A stretch of DNA of 64,000 nt from Pseudanabaena sp. PCC 7367 (GCF_000317065.1 NC_019701.1:1116001-1180000), one strand, 5' to 3'; shown: positions 17,110 through 27,798, counted from the first letter of the stretch. The notes: a model not told the origin generated them from the letters alone. Made by a program: numbers and translations.

Positions 17110-17979
17110 ATGGCACGCACCAAGTTTGCACCCAACCCAGAAGTAGCCAAACAGAAGCAAGCTGATGCATTGACTAAGCTTGAGCTGGGTATCCAGGAGT
17201 TGCTTGAATCTGGTGATTGGCAGAAATACTTGCGCACCCAGTCCAGATTTCACAATTACTCGTTCAATAACTGCATGTTGATTATGGCGCAGTGCCCACA
17301 TGCGACCCGGGTGGCCGGGTTTCATACCTGGAAGTCAATGAACCGCAGAGTCAGGAAGGGTGAGAAGGGTATTCGCATCCTGGCACCGATCATCCGTAAG
17401 CTTGATGATGAAATTGGCGATCCTGATGCCAGCACCAGGGCTTTAGTTGGCTTCAGGACTGTTTCGGTATTCGATATTTCGCAGACTGAAGGCGAAGATT
17501 TACCTGAGGTTGAAACATCGCTGGCTGGTGGTGACGCTGGGCTGTGGGAGGCATTGGAGTTGTTCAGTATCGATAATGGTGTACCGGTTTACCTGGAGGC
17601 CAGTTTGAGCGGTGCCAGAGGTTATTGCCAGTATGACGACACTGGTAAGCCGATCAAGATCGCCGTTGACCCTACATTGTCAGCACTGCATAAAGCCAAG
17701 ACATTGGCTCACGAGATTGGTCATAGTTTGCTGCATAGTTGCACTGAATATCTGGGGCATTCAACTAGGTCTGAAAAAGAGTTGGAGGCTGAGTCAGTCG
17801 CTTTTGTGGTGCTTGACCATTTTGGTCTAGATACCAGCAATTACAGCTTTAGCTACATTTGCTCCTGGCAGCAGGGTAAGGATGCGATCGCTAACCTGAA
17901 AGCTTCGGGTCAGCGCATCCAGCAGGCGGCTAGCCAGATCATTGATTGGGTTGAAGGCAGTTTTGCGACAGGGGCGTAG
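17110..17979 (+). CDS. ArdC-like protein: ssDNA-binding N-terminus and HExxH metallopeptidase
   Basis: 289 residues. The N-terminal half (about 15-120) matches the ArdC N-terminal fold seen in plasmid antirestriction proteins: YSFNNCMLIMAQCPHATRVAGFHTWKSMNRRVRKGEKGI, which binds single-stranded DNA. The C-terminal half carries AHEIGHSLLH, a zinc-protease HExxH motif of the ImmA/IrrE type, with ELEAESVAFVV supplying the downstream Glu. ArdC of plasmid pSa protects incoming DNA from type I enzymes, so antirestriction is the likely role, inferred by family. It shares the element with a type I system. Clear ribosome-binding site (AAGGAG). It is the second gene of a module whose genes are separated by terminator-like hairpins. 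Confidence 0.85.
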   Translation: MARTKFAPNPEVAKQKQADALTKLELGIQELLESGDWQKYLRTQSRFHNYSFNNCMLIMAQCPHATRVAGFHTWKSMNRRVRKGEKGIRILAPIIRKLDDEIGDPDASTRALVGFRTVSVFDISQTEGEDLPEVETSLAGGDAGLWEALELFSIDNGVPVYLEASLSGARGYCQYDDTGKPIKIAVDPTLSALHKAKTLAHEIGHSLLHSCTEYLGHSTRSEKELEAESVAFVVLDHFGLDTSNYSFSYICSWQQGKDAIANLKASGQRIQQAASQIIDWVEGSFATGA

Positions 17980-18105
17980 TGCAGTTTGGTAGCTACGCCC
18001 GTATGGGCGTATGGGCAAAGGGGAATGAATCTAGCTGCTGAATTTAATTCCTTAGATTGCTTTATCGGTTGAAGGCTATAGCTTACCCGAATTAGCCAGC
18101 ATAAG

Positions 18106-18141
18106 CCTCCTTGGCATTGGTCAAGGAGGTATTTATTTTCT
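18106..18141 (+). terminator. Terminator-like hairpin after the ArdC-like gene
   Basis: CCTCCTTG (18106-18113) and CAAGGAGG (18122-18129) form a perfect 8-bp stem with an 8-base loop, followed by a T-rich tail (TATTTATTTTCT). The next gene starts about 45 bases later with its own GGAGG site. Confidence 0.7.
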
Positions 18142-18183
18142 CTGTTCAACTTGTTTATTTAATCTATTTATCGGAGGTCTAAT

Positions 18184-18438
18184 ATGTCTGAAATCAAGCA
18201 TTATAGAGAGTTTCTGCTCAATCAAGAGCGTGAAGTATTCCTTGCTGGGATGCGTGGGCAGATCCCACTAGAGCAGGCAATGCATCAACTTGCTGAGACC
18301 AAATCTGCTCTGGCATCACTACGCGATCGCCTGGTGATGCTCAATATCAGGCAACTCAAGCAGCTTGCTGTGGGTAGTGGCATCCGCTATTACTCTAGGT
18401 TGCGTAAGGCCGAGCTGATCGAGGCTTTAGCTGGCTAA
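18184..18438 (+). CDS. Small protein with Rho-N/SAP-like C-terminus
   Basis: 84 residues. The first 50 are helical. The last 33 (LNIRQLKQLAVGSGIRYYSRLRKAELIEALAG) have the helix-extended loop-helix pattern of the Rho termination factor N-terminal or SAP motif, which binds nucleic acid. Ribosome-binding site GGAGG seven bases before the ATG. It sits between two terminator-like hairpins. It could be a small DNA-binding accessory or excision factor of the element, but that is a guess from location. Confidence 0.75.
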   Translation: MSEIKHYREFLLNQEREVFLAGMRGQIPLEQAMHQLAETKSALASLRDRLVMLNIRQLKQLAVGSGIRYYSRLRKAELIEALAG

Positions 18439-18468
18439 TTATGACTTTTAATTACATGTACATATATC

Positions 18469-18503
18469 AAGCTCCTGCATTTCCTGTGGGAGCTTTGTTT
18501 TAT
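18469..18503 (+). terminator. Terminator-like hairpin after the 18184 gene
   Basis: AAGCTCC (18469-18475) pairs perfectly with GGAGCTT (18489-18495), 13-base loop, followed by TTGTTTTATT. The ribosome-binding site of the next gene follows at once (CAGGAGG). Confidence 0.75.
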
Positions 18504-18516
18504 TCAGGAGGCAAAT

Positions 18517-18987
18517 ATGTCTAATTCTACTCAGATCGTTCAGGCTGTCTGTAAATATCCAACAGGGCAGCCCAGGCAGGGTAAGTATGGTGAATATATC
18601 TCTGCTCTATTTACTGCCCCAGAATGCGGCGATGTCCGAATCTTTGGCAATCCCGATGATGATTTGCTCAAATCAATCAAGAAAGGGCAGATGGTCTGGT
18701 TGGTTGATAATAACCGAGGTGGCTATAAATTGGCCGCTGCGCCTGCAATTAATTCAACCAATAGTAATAATGGCAATGGCGATCGTTCAGCTCAGCCACG
18801 ATCCCCTGAACAGTCAGAGAATCGTAAGGGTCAGATTCTAGCTTATATTCAATCCCACACCCGGTTATTCAAAACCTGCTACCTCAGAGCCAGTGAGGAG
18901 ATGGCTGAGTTTGTCTTGGATGAAGATAACTTACGCTGTATTGCTACAACGATCTATATCCAGACTCAGCGTAAATTTGATTTGTAG
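18517..18987 (+). CDS. Unknown protein, last gene of the element
   Basis: 156 residues in two parts. Residues 1-75 look beta-rich and compact (VRIFGNPDDDLLKSIKKGQMVWLVDNNRGGYKLA), as in small OB-fold or single-strand-binding-like proteins, though I cannot assign one. A low-complexity Asn/Ser/Arg linker (75-105) leads to a helical C-terminus (KGQILAYIQSHTRLFKTCYLRASEEMAEFVLDEDNL). Good ribosome-binding site AGGAGG. It ends 40 bases before the right arm-type repeat. By position it may serve DNA maintenance of the element. Confidence 0.75.
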   Translation: MSNSTQIVQAVCKYPTGQPRQGKYGEYISALFTAPECGDVRIFGNPDDDLLKSIKKGQMVWLVDNNRGGYKLAAAPAINSTNSNNGNGDRSAQPRSPEQSENRKGQILAYIQSHTRLFKTCYLRASEEMAEFVLDEDNLRCIATTIYIQTQRKFDL

Positions 18988-19026
18988 CAATTTCAACAGG
19001 TAAACTAGAACCTGTATTGGCTGATA

Positions 19027-19047
19027 ATTGGTACGGAATTGGTACGG
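19027..19047. promoter_or_regulatory. Right arm-type integrase site
   Basis: Exact 21-bp copy of 775-795, in the same orientation: tandem ATTGGTACGG. It lies 22 bases inside the right attachment repeat and outside any gene. An integrase or excision-factor site is inferred. Confidence 0.6.
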
Positions 19048-19069
19048 TTTGCTTAGCTAATTAGTCTAG

Positions 19070-19134
19070 ACTCAAAGCGGATGAAGAGATTCGAACTCTC
19101 GACATTCTCCTTGGCAAGGAGACGCTCTACCACT
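19070..19134. repeat. Right attachment site (attR), part of the intact tRNA-Gly gene
   Basis: 65 bases identical to 608-672. Here the repeat continues into the 5' part of the tRNA (19135-19147), so the host tRNA gene is restored by sequence carried on the element. Confidence 0.9.
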
Positions 19135-19147
19135 GAGCTACATCCGC
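19076..19147 (-). tRNA. tRNA-Gly (anticodon GCC)
   Basis: Read on the minus strand, it starts GCGGATGTAGCTCAG and ends in CATCCGC plus T as discriminator base. The 7-bp acceptor stem pairs fully, the D arm is AGCTCAGTGGTAGAGC, the anticodon loop is TTGCCAA (GCC), and the T arm is GAGAGTTCGAATCTC. CCA is not encoded. The gene is the insertion target of the element to its left and remains intact. Confidence 0.95.
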
Positions 19148-19489
19148 ATGTTGATTAATTTGTTTTGCTTGCTCTTAATTTGAGCTTTACCATGATGCCA
19201 AACTTAGACAGCTTAGTCAACCTCTAATTTAAAGTTTTTGCTAGGGATGGCTCTCGAATGTTGCCTAGCATGGGTTGGTTTAAGCAAACAAATCGCTAAG
19301 GTCACAATGGAGTCTTGAGGTGAGCCCAGGAATGATCAAAATGATCAACCAGGGAGCATAAATATCTGCGCAGCTCCAGATTGGCAACTACTAGAATAAG
19401 CCGATCGCCTTGAGCCAGATCCTAGCAAAGGAGCGATCGCAATTATTTAGTTACCCACAGAGCAGCAGTTTGAATAGTTTGAGTCTAAC
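19148..19489. other. Intergenic region between tRNA-Gly and ribH
   Basis: 342 bases with no coding frame or structure that I can support. It should contain the promoter of the leftward tRNA gene and the 3' end of the ribH transcript. Confidence 0.4.
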
Positions 19490-20047
19490 CTAGCCAGGAT
19501 CAGCAGTTTTAGCCGGTGCGATCGCAGTCATGCGGTCACCTGGCAGCGCAAACCCAATCCCATTATCCGATTGCCGCAATTGTTGCATCAGGCTAGCCAT
19601 CTCCAGCGCATTCATACCAAACTCCCAGCCCTTGTTACTTTTGATCCCAGCTCGTTCCAGGGCTTGCTGCATGGTATCGGCCGTGATGATCCCGAAAATG
19701 ATCGGTACACCAGTTTGAAACGCCGCCGCCGCGATCCCCTTTGCTGCCTCACCAGCCACATAATCGAAGTGGGGAGTTTGGCCGCGAATTACTGCACCCA
19801 GACAAATTACCGCATCATAGTTACCAGTGGCGGCAAGCTGTCTAGCGATCATCGGTGTCTCAAAACTCCCCGGCACCAGCACATAATCAACCTGGCCATC
19901 AATTTCCGATACATTAATGCCATGGCGCTGCAAAGCATCCTTACAGCCCTGCATCAGCTTAGACATAATCAGATCGTTGAACCGACCAGATACGATCGCA
20001 AACTTGAGATGCTCAGTATGGGTAAAATTGCCTTCAAAAACGGCCAT
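19490..20047 (-). CDS. ribH: 6,7-dimethyl-8-ribityllumazine synthase
   Basis: 185 residues. This is the penultimate enzyme of riboflavin synthesis, joining 3,4-dihydroxy-2-butanone 4-phosphate with the ribitylamino-uracil. Family signatures are present: [12 protein letters not shown] at the N-terminus, [32 protein letters not shown] (substrate loop with His), [16 protein letters not shown] and [15 protein letters not shown]. It is about 25 residues longer than typical because of a C-terminal tail. psbZ lies upstream on the same strand, an arrangement I recall from other cyanobacteria, with an unusually long 398-bp gap here. Confidence 0.95.
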   Translation of the reverse strand: MAVFEGNFTHTEHLKFAIVSGRFNDLIMSKLMQGCKDALQRHGINVSEIDGQVDYVLVPGSFETPMIARQLAATGNYDAVICLGAVIRGQTPHFDYVAGEAAKGIAAAAFQTGVPIIFGIITADTMQQALERAGIKSNKGWEFGMNALEMASLMQQLRQSDNGIGFALPGDRMTAIAPAKTADPG

Positions 20048-20408
20048 TAATTTTTAATCTTGGATGTGAAAAACAATAGGGTAAAGCGATCAGACACAAT
20101 ATTCACACAATAGTCGTAGCAAAGCGTTGTCATTATTTAGCCAAAGTACCCAACCAGACAATTAGGTAATTAGGTCGATCGAGAGATCAACTGCTCGCAC
20201 GGCTTTTAGCGTAAGGCTATGGAGAACGTATAAGACAAATAAGCAAATAAAAGGAGAAGCTTGTCGCTACTCCCACATAACTTCAGTAACTGACACAAAC
20301 ACATGAACAGTTAATCCAGACTTAAGTCTAGATCGATTCAAAAGCAGGTCTAGTCTATTTTCAGGTTAGACCAGTAAAAGCGATCGCTGAGTTTTAAAAA
20401 TTAAACTG
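20048..20408. other. Intergenic region between psbZ and ribH
   Basis: No gene seen. A 6-bp inverted repeat GGTCTA...TAGACC lies near 20347-20372. If ribH has its own promoter it should be here. Confidence 0.4.
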
Positions 20409-20444
20409 GAGAATTAAGTTTGAGAATTAAGTTTGAGAATTAAA
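20409..20444. repeat. 13-bp tandem repeat, GAGAATTAAGTTT
   Basis: Two full copies (20409-20421 and 20422-20434) and a partial third that ends just before the psbZ stop codon. It is one of several short tandem duplications in the window's intergenic DNA. Confidence 0.8.
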
Positions 20445-20445
20445 C

Positions 20446-20634
20446 CTAGGTCACAAATGCATTAAATACACCGAGGACAACTACTAAAATTGCCCAGATC
20501 GCCGAACCAATATATAAAAGCGGGCGGGTTTGGTTCCAGTTCCCAGGGAGAGCGTAAGCAACTGGAACTGCCACGATCATCAGGAAGGAAAAGAACACAA
20601 AGAAGGCCAGCAAAAGTTGGAATATAACAGTCAT
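20446..20634 (-). CDS. psbZ: Photosystem II protein PsbZ (Ycf9)
   Basis: 62 residues, the standard length, with two transmembrane helices (about 4-25 and 40-60) joined by the loop LPGNWNQTRP. The motif VAVPVAYALPGNW is characteristic. PsbZ sits at the edge of the photosystem II core near CP43 and helps stabilise the supercomplex. It is alone upstream of ribH. Confidence 0.95.
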   Translation of the reverse strand: MTVIFQLLLAFFVFFSFLMIVAVPVAYALPGNWNQTRPLLYIGSAIWAILVVVLGVFNAFVT

Positions 20635-21670
20635 ATCTAAACTATTTCTAAAGTAATATTTTGCCTATGAAACTAAATTAGCAGAAAATGTAAACGAATG
20701 TGTCAAATAGTTATGCTAATTAATCAGAATTTGGCAAGCCACCAGGGATACCCACGGCTATTTTTAACGCGTTATACATTGGCTGGGGTCGCCGAAAATT
20801 GGAGCTAACGCTAGCTGAATTGACCAAGGATGTTAATTTCTGCCTCTGGCATGATTAATCCTGAAATTAGGCAGTGCCATGATTATTGCCGACAATCGAA
20901 TAATGGGAAGAATCAATGGTAGATTTAATCACTGATTAAACGATAATATAACTTATGGTTACAACCAATGCCTATGGACTTATCATTTATATTTCATTAG
21001 GATGGTTGAAATCATGGTCTCAGTCCCAACTAATCAAAACAATCAAAAAAGTCATTAAATTTACTAGTATTTTTCTGGTATTTTATGAGGCTAATTGAGG
21101 CTAGTTAGGGTGAGTGATATGTCTATGGATTAATTCTTGCTAAACCCGATCGGCAACTAAAAGATCTGAAACTCGCATACCTCCATGCCAATTAGTCTGA
21201 TCTAGATTCTGATCTAGTTAGTCTGATTTAAATATTGCGATCGCAGTTTGAGTTGACGGGTATTAGACGTTAGATCCTATGCTCCAAATAGGCTGTTTCT
21301 GGATTCTGTTTCTGGCTTCAGCAGGCAATATATTTGGATATTTGGCTTAATTGATTGCATCTAAGCATTTTGACGGTAAAAGCCAATGCTCCAGAGCTAA
21401 CAAATTTGTCTGCTGTGGGTAAGATTACTTAACACAGTAGGTTATTGGCCGAGTTATTCAGGGTGACGTAGTAGGGTGATTGGTAGTTTGATAATTGAAT
21501 TTGTAAGTTGTGTGTGAACCTGGGCAATAAAATAGGCAATAAATAGGCAATAAAGCAGTTTATGGGCTTAGGGTTAAGGGCTGGACTGGACATTCGCTAT
21601 CGGTAGCAATTGAATTGATTGCTGAATCTAGATTTTCCGTAGCGATTGGCCGATAGTGGTAACAAATAAA
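20635..21670. other. Long intergenic region between psbZ and the ComFB-like gene
   Basis: About 1 kb between divergent genes. A 47-codon frame at 20955-21098 lacks a ribosome-binding site and is not called. Near 21522-21554, GGCAATAAA occurs three times in tandem with short spacers. Both promoters must lie here. Confidence 0.45.
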
Positions 21671-22699
21671 ATGGAAAACTGCCGCAACGCTATCGAAGAG
21701 ATAGTGCTCGAAGAAATTAATACTCAATTGAATCGGCTTGGCCAGGATGCAAGGCGCAACATCAACATGGGTGAGGTAGTGGCCTATGCACTGAATCGCC
21801 TCCCACCGATGTATGCGACCACGCAAAAGGGTTGGATTCAACAGCGTAAACTAGCCCGCGATCGCCTCCAGCATCAGGTTAACAGCGCGGTGCGACAAGC
21901 TTTGATGGGGGTACGCCGCGATCCACTCCGAACTTCTGACCCACTACCACCAACGGAGCTGCAAAGCCAGGCGCGTTCTTTGCTCAAGCTACAACGCATT
22001 TTGGATCGAGATGATTTGAAATGGAAAGATGTGCCCCCTGCCGTGGCGGCGGCGATCGCTACACCAGAGGCTAGACTAATTCCACGCCAGCCAGCCAGCT
22101 TTGCCCGTCGTAGTGTGCAGGATATTAAGTCCTATTTACGGCGATCGAAATCCTATAAGCCGCGTAGTAGCGATAACAGTGTGCGGGTCTCCGAGCAAGA
22201 TTTTCGGGCTAGTAGCGAAGTTCGTGAGTTTGAATCTTATATGGCAGGTGCTGTTTATAACTACAGCAATATTTTGGAAAACCTGGTTACCTCAGTGGCA
22301 TTGCGCCAGATTGCCAAGCTCAACCCTGAAGTGGTCGATCAGCTAAATATGGACGATGTGGTGGCCTATGCACTCAATCGCCTGCCACCGATGTACGCTA
22401 CTAGCGATCGTGGGCTCAAAAAATTACGCCAGAAAATCAAAGATGAAATGACCCATGAAATTGCCGCAGTGGTGCGTCGGGCAGTCAGTAAGATCGCCCA
22501 GGAGCCGGTGCGCCTTTTGCCACCATTACCCTTTGAGCGCTTTAATGATGAGCAGGATGAGGCCTTATCAAAGCTCCAGGAAATCCTCAAACGCAAGGAT
22601 ATTACCTGGCAAAATGTGGCGGATGTAATTGAAGCTGTGCTGGATAATGGCGGCCTACAAGGTCTAGATAGTCCTACTACCACCCAAATGGGGCATTAG
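21671..22699 (+). CDS. Protein with two ComFB domains
   Basis: About 342 residues. Two copies of the late-competence ComFB fold are visible. The first (about 5-85) has NMGEVVAYALNRLPPMYATT and the second (about 200-290) has NMDDVVAYALNRLPPMYATS, both flanked by helices. The middle (about 120-195) is basic and probably disordered. Recent work describes cyanobacterial ComFB-family proteins (for example CdgR in Nostoc) as receptors for cyclic dinucleotides, so a signalling role is plausible; that is family knowledge. The frame is open from GTG 21656, but ATG 21671 is the natural start. The usual cyanobacterial ComFB protein has one domain, so the duplication is noteworthy. Confidence 0.8.
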   Translation: MENCRNAIEEIVLEEINTQLNRLGQDARRNINMGEVVAYALNRLPPMYATTQKGWIQQRKLARDRLQHQVNSAVRQALMGVRRDPLRTSDPLPPTELQSQARSLLKLQRILDRDDLKWKDVPPAVAAAIATPEARLIPRQPASFARRSVQDIKSYLRRSKSYKPRSSDNSVRVSEQDFRASSEVREFESYMAGAVYNYSNILENLVTSVALRQIAKLNPEVVDQLNMDDVVAYALNRLPPMYATSDRGLKKLRQKIKDEMTHEIAAVVRRAVSKIAQEPVRLLPPLPFERFNDEQDEALSKLQEILKRKDITWQNVADVIEAVLDNGGLQGLDSPTTTQMGH

Positions 22700-22918
22700 T
22701 AGTTAGCGCAACTGCAATTCTGCGATCTCGATGATCGCCAATAAAAAAATAGGGCTCTCAGGCGCTTCTCGGTAGCGACAAGTTATAGTTTGCAAGGATG
22801 ATAAGAGTTTGCCGAACTACAGCTTGAGTTAAGTTATTCGGCTATTGGGCACAGATGTATTGCCATAACCAATATATTCGCGCCGTACCGCTCAATACTA
22901 TCAATACTAAATAAATAC

Positions 22919-23368
22919 TTAATACTCGATCGTCATGCTGCTGTAGTCTGGATCATTCTTTGGATCATTATTTGCTTTATTTGACGATCGCTTCTTCGCC
23001 TGCGATTGCTTGTTATTAGTCGCCTTAGAATTATTAGCGCGATGATTACGATCAGCCTGGGTTTGCGCTGACTGATTGAGCTTGGCTTCAATTAATGCTG
23101 CCACCGCCGGGTCAACTTGCGAAAGGTCTAAATCAGTTGTGTTATTTGCGGCAGTTGTTTCCAATTGATTTAAGCCCTGGTCTAATTCCTGCAGGCGTTT
23201 AATAATTTGATCTTGACGATCGCTAATTCTGACTAGCTCCTGGTGCAAGCGTTCGCGCTCGGTGGCTAGCTGGTGCATCTGAATATAGATCGCCGAAGCA
23301 GACTTACTTGCTGGGATTGAGTGTAATTTGGGTTGAATCCGCCGCCGCCTGATTTGATTACCGCTCAT
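22919..23368 (-). CDS. Coiled-coil protein with basic low-complexity tail
   Basis: 149 residues. A basic N-terminus (QIRRRRIQPKL) is followed by SAIYIQMHQLATERERLHQELVRISDRQDQI, a clear coiled coil to about residue 70. After it comes an Asn/Lys/Ser-rich disordered tail (KATNNKQSQAKKRSSNKANNDPKNDPD). The N-terminal half recalls the small gas-vesicle-associated protein GvpV, but there is no gas vesicle cluster nearby, so this is only a resemblance. Function unknown. Confidence 0.65.
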   Translation of the reverse strand: MSGNQIRRRRIQPKLHSIPASKSASAIYIQMHQLATERERLHQELVRISDRQDQIIKRLQELDQGLNQLETTAANNTTDLDLSQVDPAVAALIEAKLNQSAQTQADRNHRANNSKATNNKQSQAKKRSSNKANNDPKNDPDYSSMTIEY

Positions 23369-24257
23369 TTATACTTGCTCCTAAAATTTCTAAAACTACC
23401 CAAAACCACCACCCGCAATTTACCAGAGATAAAGCATGGCTAAGTTATATATACCTAAGATCGCTTGGATTTATAAATCACTAGACCCTGGCGATCGGTT
23501 ACAAAATCCTCACCCATGCTCCAGCCGAATTGATTGGCATTACCCAATTTAAGGTTAAAACTGCCGCCAAAAAAATCTCAAATCTTATCCTGCCCATGAG
23601 CAACACCATAGATTGCGATGCTCAAAGTTTGCCCCAATTGCCCCCTGATTGCCCATATTTTTAAGCATTGATGCAAATTCATTTAAATTTATCTAACCAA
23701 TCAAGCTTAACTATCTTCACTACTTAACTATCTTCACTATAAGAATGTTAAATTTTAGATTAGCTGCCGATCGCTAAATTTAATTCAGCAATTTGGCCAC
23801 AACCTGGCCAGTTAAATAGCTAAATCGATTCTAACTCTAGTTTCAATGGGGCACTGATATATTCTGCAACTCTTAAAGTAAACTCAACCGAATCTGGTTG
23901 GAGAGCATGGCGATCGCATCCAGCCTAATTCAGCTCAACAAAAATCAACAAACCAGAAATTTTGCCATAATCTGTCACAAAAGCACTCAGAGCAACGATT
24001 CCGAGATTTAGATAGAATTGTTAGGACGCACGATCGCCTTACCTAACTGAATCAATCGCAATGCTAGTCAATCCCCCCACCATAAGCCATAATTCAAACT
24101 AAATAATAGCCACCAATATTAGATCTAAATATTGGGATCTAAGTAAAGCCTTTAGAATCATGGCGGCAACCTTGTAGACTATTCTGTAAACTGGATAAAG
24201 ATACTTTCATCCCTTAAACAAGCACTTAAAAATTTAAATTAAAGGTTACATAGTTTT
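23369..24257. other. Intergenic region upstream of apcD
   Basis: 889 bases with no coding frame that I can support. The right end must hold the apcD promoter and leader. The direct duplication AACTATCTTCACTA occurs twice near 23708-23741. Confidence 0.45.
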
Positions 24258-24743
24258 ATGAGCGTAGTTAGTCAGGTTTTAGTCCAAGCAGACGACGAGC
24301 TCCGATACCCCACTATCGATGAGCTAGAGAGCATCAGCAGCTTTATGCAAACCGGTGAACAGCGGTTACGCATCGCCAGCATACTAGCTGAAAGTGAAGA
24401 CAAAATCGTCAAAAAGTCGAGTGCTGAGTTGTTCAAGCTGCATCCTGAATATATTTCTCCTGGTGGCAATGCCTATGGTCAAAAGCAAAGAGCCCAGTGC
24501 TTGCGTGATTTTGGCTGGTATATCCGCGTGGTGACCTACGGCGTGATTTCAGGCAGCAAGGAGCCGATCGAAAAGATTGGGATCATCGGCGCGCGTGAGA
24601 TGTACAACTCCCTTGGCGTACCAATGGGTGGTATGGCCGATTCGATCCGTTGTCTGAAGAATGCGGCTTTGGATTTGATGAGCAAAGATGATGCGGAAAC
24701 CGCTGCCCCCTACTTTGACTACGTGATTCAAGCCATGTCCTAG
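24258..24743 (+). CDS. apcD: Allophycocyanin-B alpha chain ApcD
   Basis: 161 residues, exactly the family length. The start [19 protein letters not shown] matches ApcD rather than ApcA. The chromophore Cys lies in [13 protein letters not shown], with GGNAYGQKQ before it, and the chain ends [11 protein letters not shown]. ApcD binds phycocyanobilin in the phycobilisome core and passes energy to photosystem I and II as a terminal emitter. It is transcribed alone, as is usual for apcD. Confidence 0.93.
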   Translation: MSVVSQVLVQADDELRYPTIDELESISSFMQTGEQRLRIASILAESEDKIVKKSSAELFKLHPEYISPGGNAYGQKQRAQCLRDFGWYIRVVTYGVISGSKEPIEKIGIIGAREMYNSLGVPMGGMADSIRCLKNAALDLMSKDDAETAAPYFDYVIQAMS

Positions 24744-26870
<2,127 letters not shown>

Positions 26871-26950
26871 AACTAATTCAGTAAAGCAGTGATCAGGAAA
26901 TCAGAAGTTGCTGAGCCGAGCTAAAGTTTAGGGCGGTGTCTCTGGCTAAA

Positions 26951-26978
26951 TCCTTAATCCTTAATCCTTAATCCTTAA
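26951..26978. repeat. Heptanucleotide tandem repeat, TCCTTAA x4
   Basis: Four perfect head-to-tail copies of TCCTTAA in the gap between the ATP synthase beta and epsilon genes. Short heptamer repeats of this sort are known from filamentous cyanobacteria; a role is unknown. Confidence 0.9.
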
Positions 26979-27280
26979 GTGATGCATCTGCTGGTTATTG
27001 AGTATTTATTTAAGTAACTTATTTAAGTAGTAAAGCTGAGAATTAACGATCTTATCGATCGCACCGCCCTTAATTTTAAATATGCCCTATATCTATATAG
27101 AGCTAACCGTTCTATTTTTGATAACTCTGACTAAGATCAGTTTTGAAAGCCTTTATTTATTTCGATCTAGACGGTTGATTATGGTTAGTTATGTACCACC
27201 CATCTACCAACTGTCGATGATCAGAAATAACTAGCTAAGTTTATAAGTTTAATTGTCACTCTTAAGATCGAGTAGTATTT

Positions 27281-27688
27281 ATGACCCTGAAGGTAAAAGT
27301 TATATCGCCCGATCAGGTCGTGGTCGATGATGAGGCCGAAGAAGTGATTTTGCCTAGTACCACCGGGCAACTGGGTATCCTCACCGATCACGTTCCTTTG
27401 CTCACTGCCCTGGATATTGGCGTGATGCGACTGCGCAAGGACAAAAGCTGGCAATCGATCGCCCTGATGGGTGGGTTTGCCGAGATTGAAGAAAATGAAC
27501 TGACGATTTTGGTCAATGGGGCACAAACCAGTAGTGACATTGATGCGGATGCAGCCCGTAATGAATTGGTAGCGGCGGAAGAACGCCTGAGCAAGGTTGA
27601 TAGTAGCAATAAGCAGGAAAAACTCCAGGCCGAGCAAGCCCTGAGACGTGCCCGTGCCCGTGTGCAAGCCGTAACGGCTAATAGCTAA
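27281..27688 (+). CDS. atpC: ATP synthase F1 epsilon subunit
   Basis: 135 residues. The N-terminal beta sandwich (MTLKVKVISPDQVVVDDEAEEVILPSTTGQLGIL) and the C-terminal helical hairpin (NELVAAEERLSKVDSSNKQEKLQAEQALRRARARV) match epsilon. It couples F1 to the proton-driven rotor and inhibits ATP hydrolysis. It follows the beta gene and is closed by a strong terminator. Confidence 0.95.
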   Translation: MTLKVKVISPDQVVVDDEAEEVILPSTTGQLGILTDHVPLLTALDIGVMRLRKDKSWQSIALMGGFAEIEENELTILVNGAQTSSDIDADAARNELVAAEERLSKVDSSNKQEKLQAEQALRRARARVQAVTANS

Positions 27689-27719
27689 AATAGTTGATTT
27701 CTTTTTATTATTTTATTAC

Positions 27720-27762
27720 CGATCGCTAGGAGTAATTTCTTCTACAGCGATCGTTGTTTTTT
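27720..27762 (+). terminator. Rho-independent terminator of the ATP synthase unit
   Basis: CGATCGCT (27720-27727) pairs perfectly with AGCGATCG (27746-27753) around an 18-base loop, followed by TTGTTTTTT. It lies 31 bases after the epsilon stop, between convergent genes. One arm overlaps a HIP1-like sequence. Confidence 0.85.
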
Positions 27763-27798
27763 AGCCGCATTATTAAGTCGAAAAAACAAAAAATAACA

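Larger units (their letters stand above)
608..19134. mobile_element. Integrative element inserted in tRNA-Gly(GCC)
   Basis: A perfect 65-bp direct repeat bounds the element (608-672 and 19070-19134). It is the 3' part of a tRNA-Gly gene plus six flanking bases, the usual product of tyrosine-integrase insertion into a tRNA gene. The integrase lies immediately inside the left end. The cargo is an unknown gene, a VapE-type primase-helicase, an iteron-like field, hsdMSR, a UvrD-like helicase, and a four-gene module including an ArdC-like protein. A second, 21-bp direct repeat occurs just inside both ends. No relaxase, type IV secretion gene, capsid or terminase gene is visible. It is therefore neither a self-transmissible conjugative element nor a prophage; an integrative plasmid or satellite-like element fits best. 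Confidence 0.88.

Noticed and set aside
608-19134. Prophage or conjugative element
   Set aside because: No capsid, terminase, portal, tail, relaxase, coupling protein or type IV secretion gene could be found between the att repeats.
20955-21098. 47-codon frame in the psbZ/ComFB gap
   Set aside because: It has a start codon and hydrophobic stretches but no ribosome-binding site and no recognisable family.
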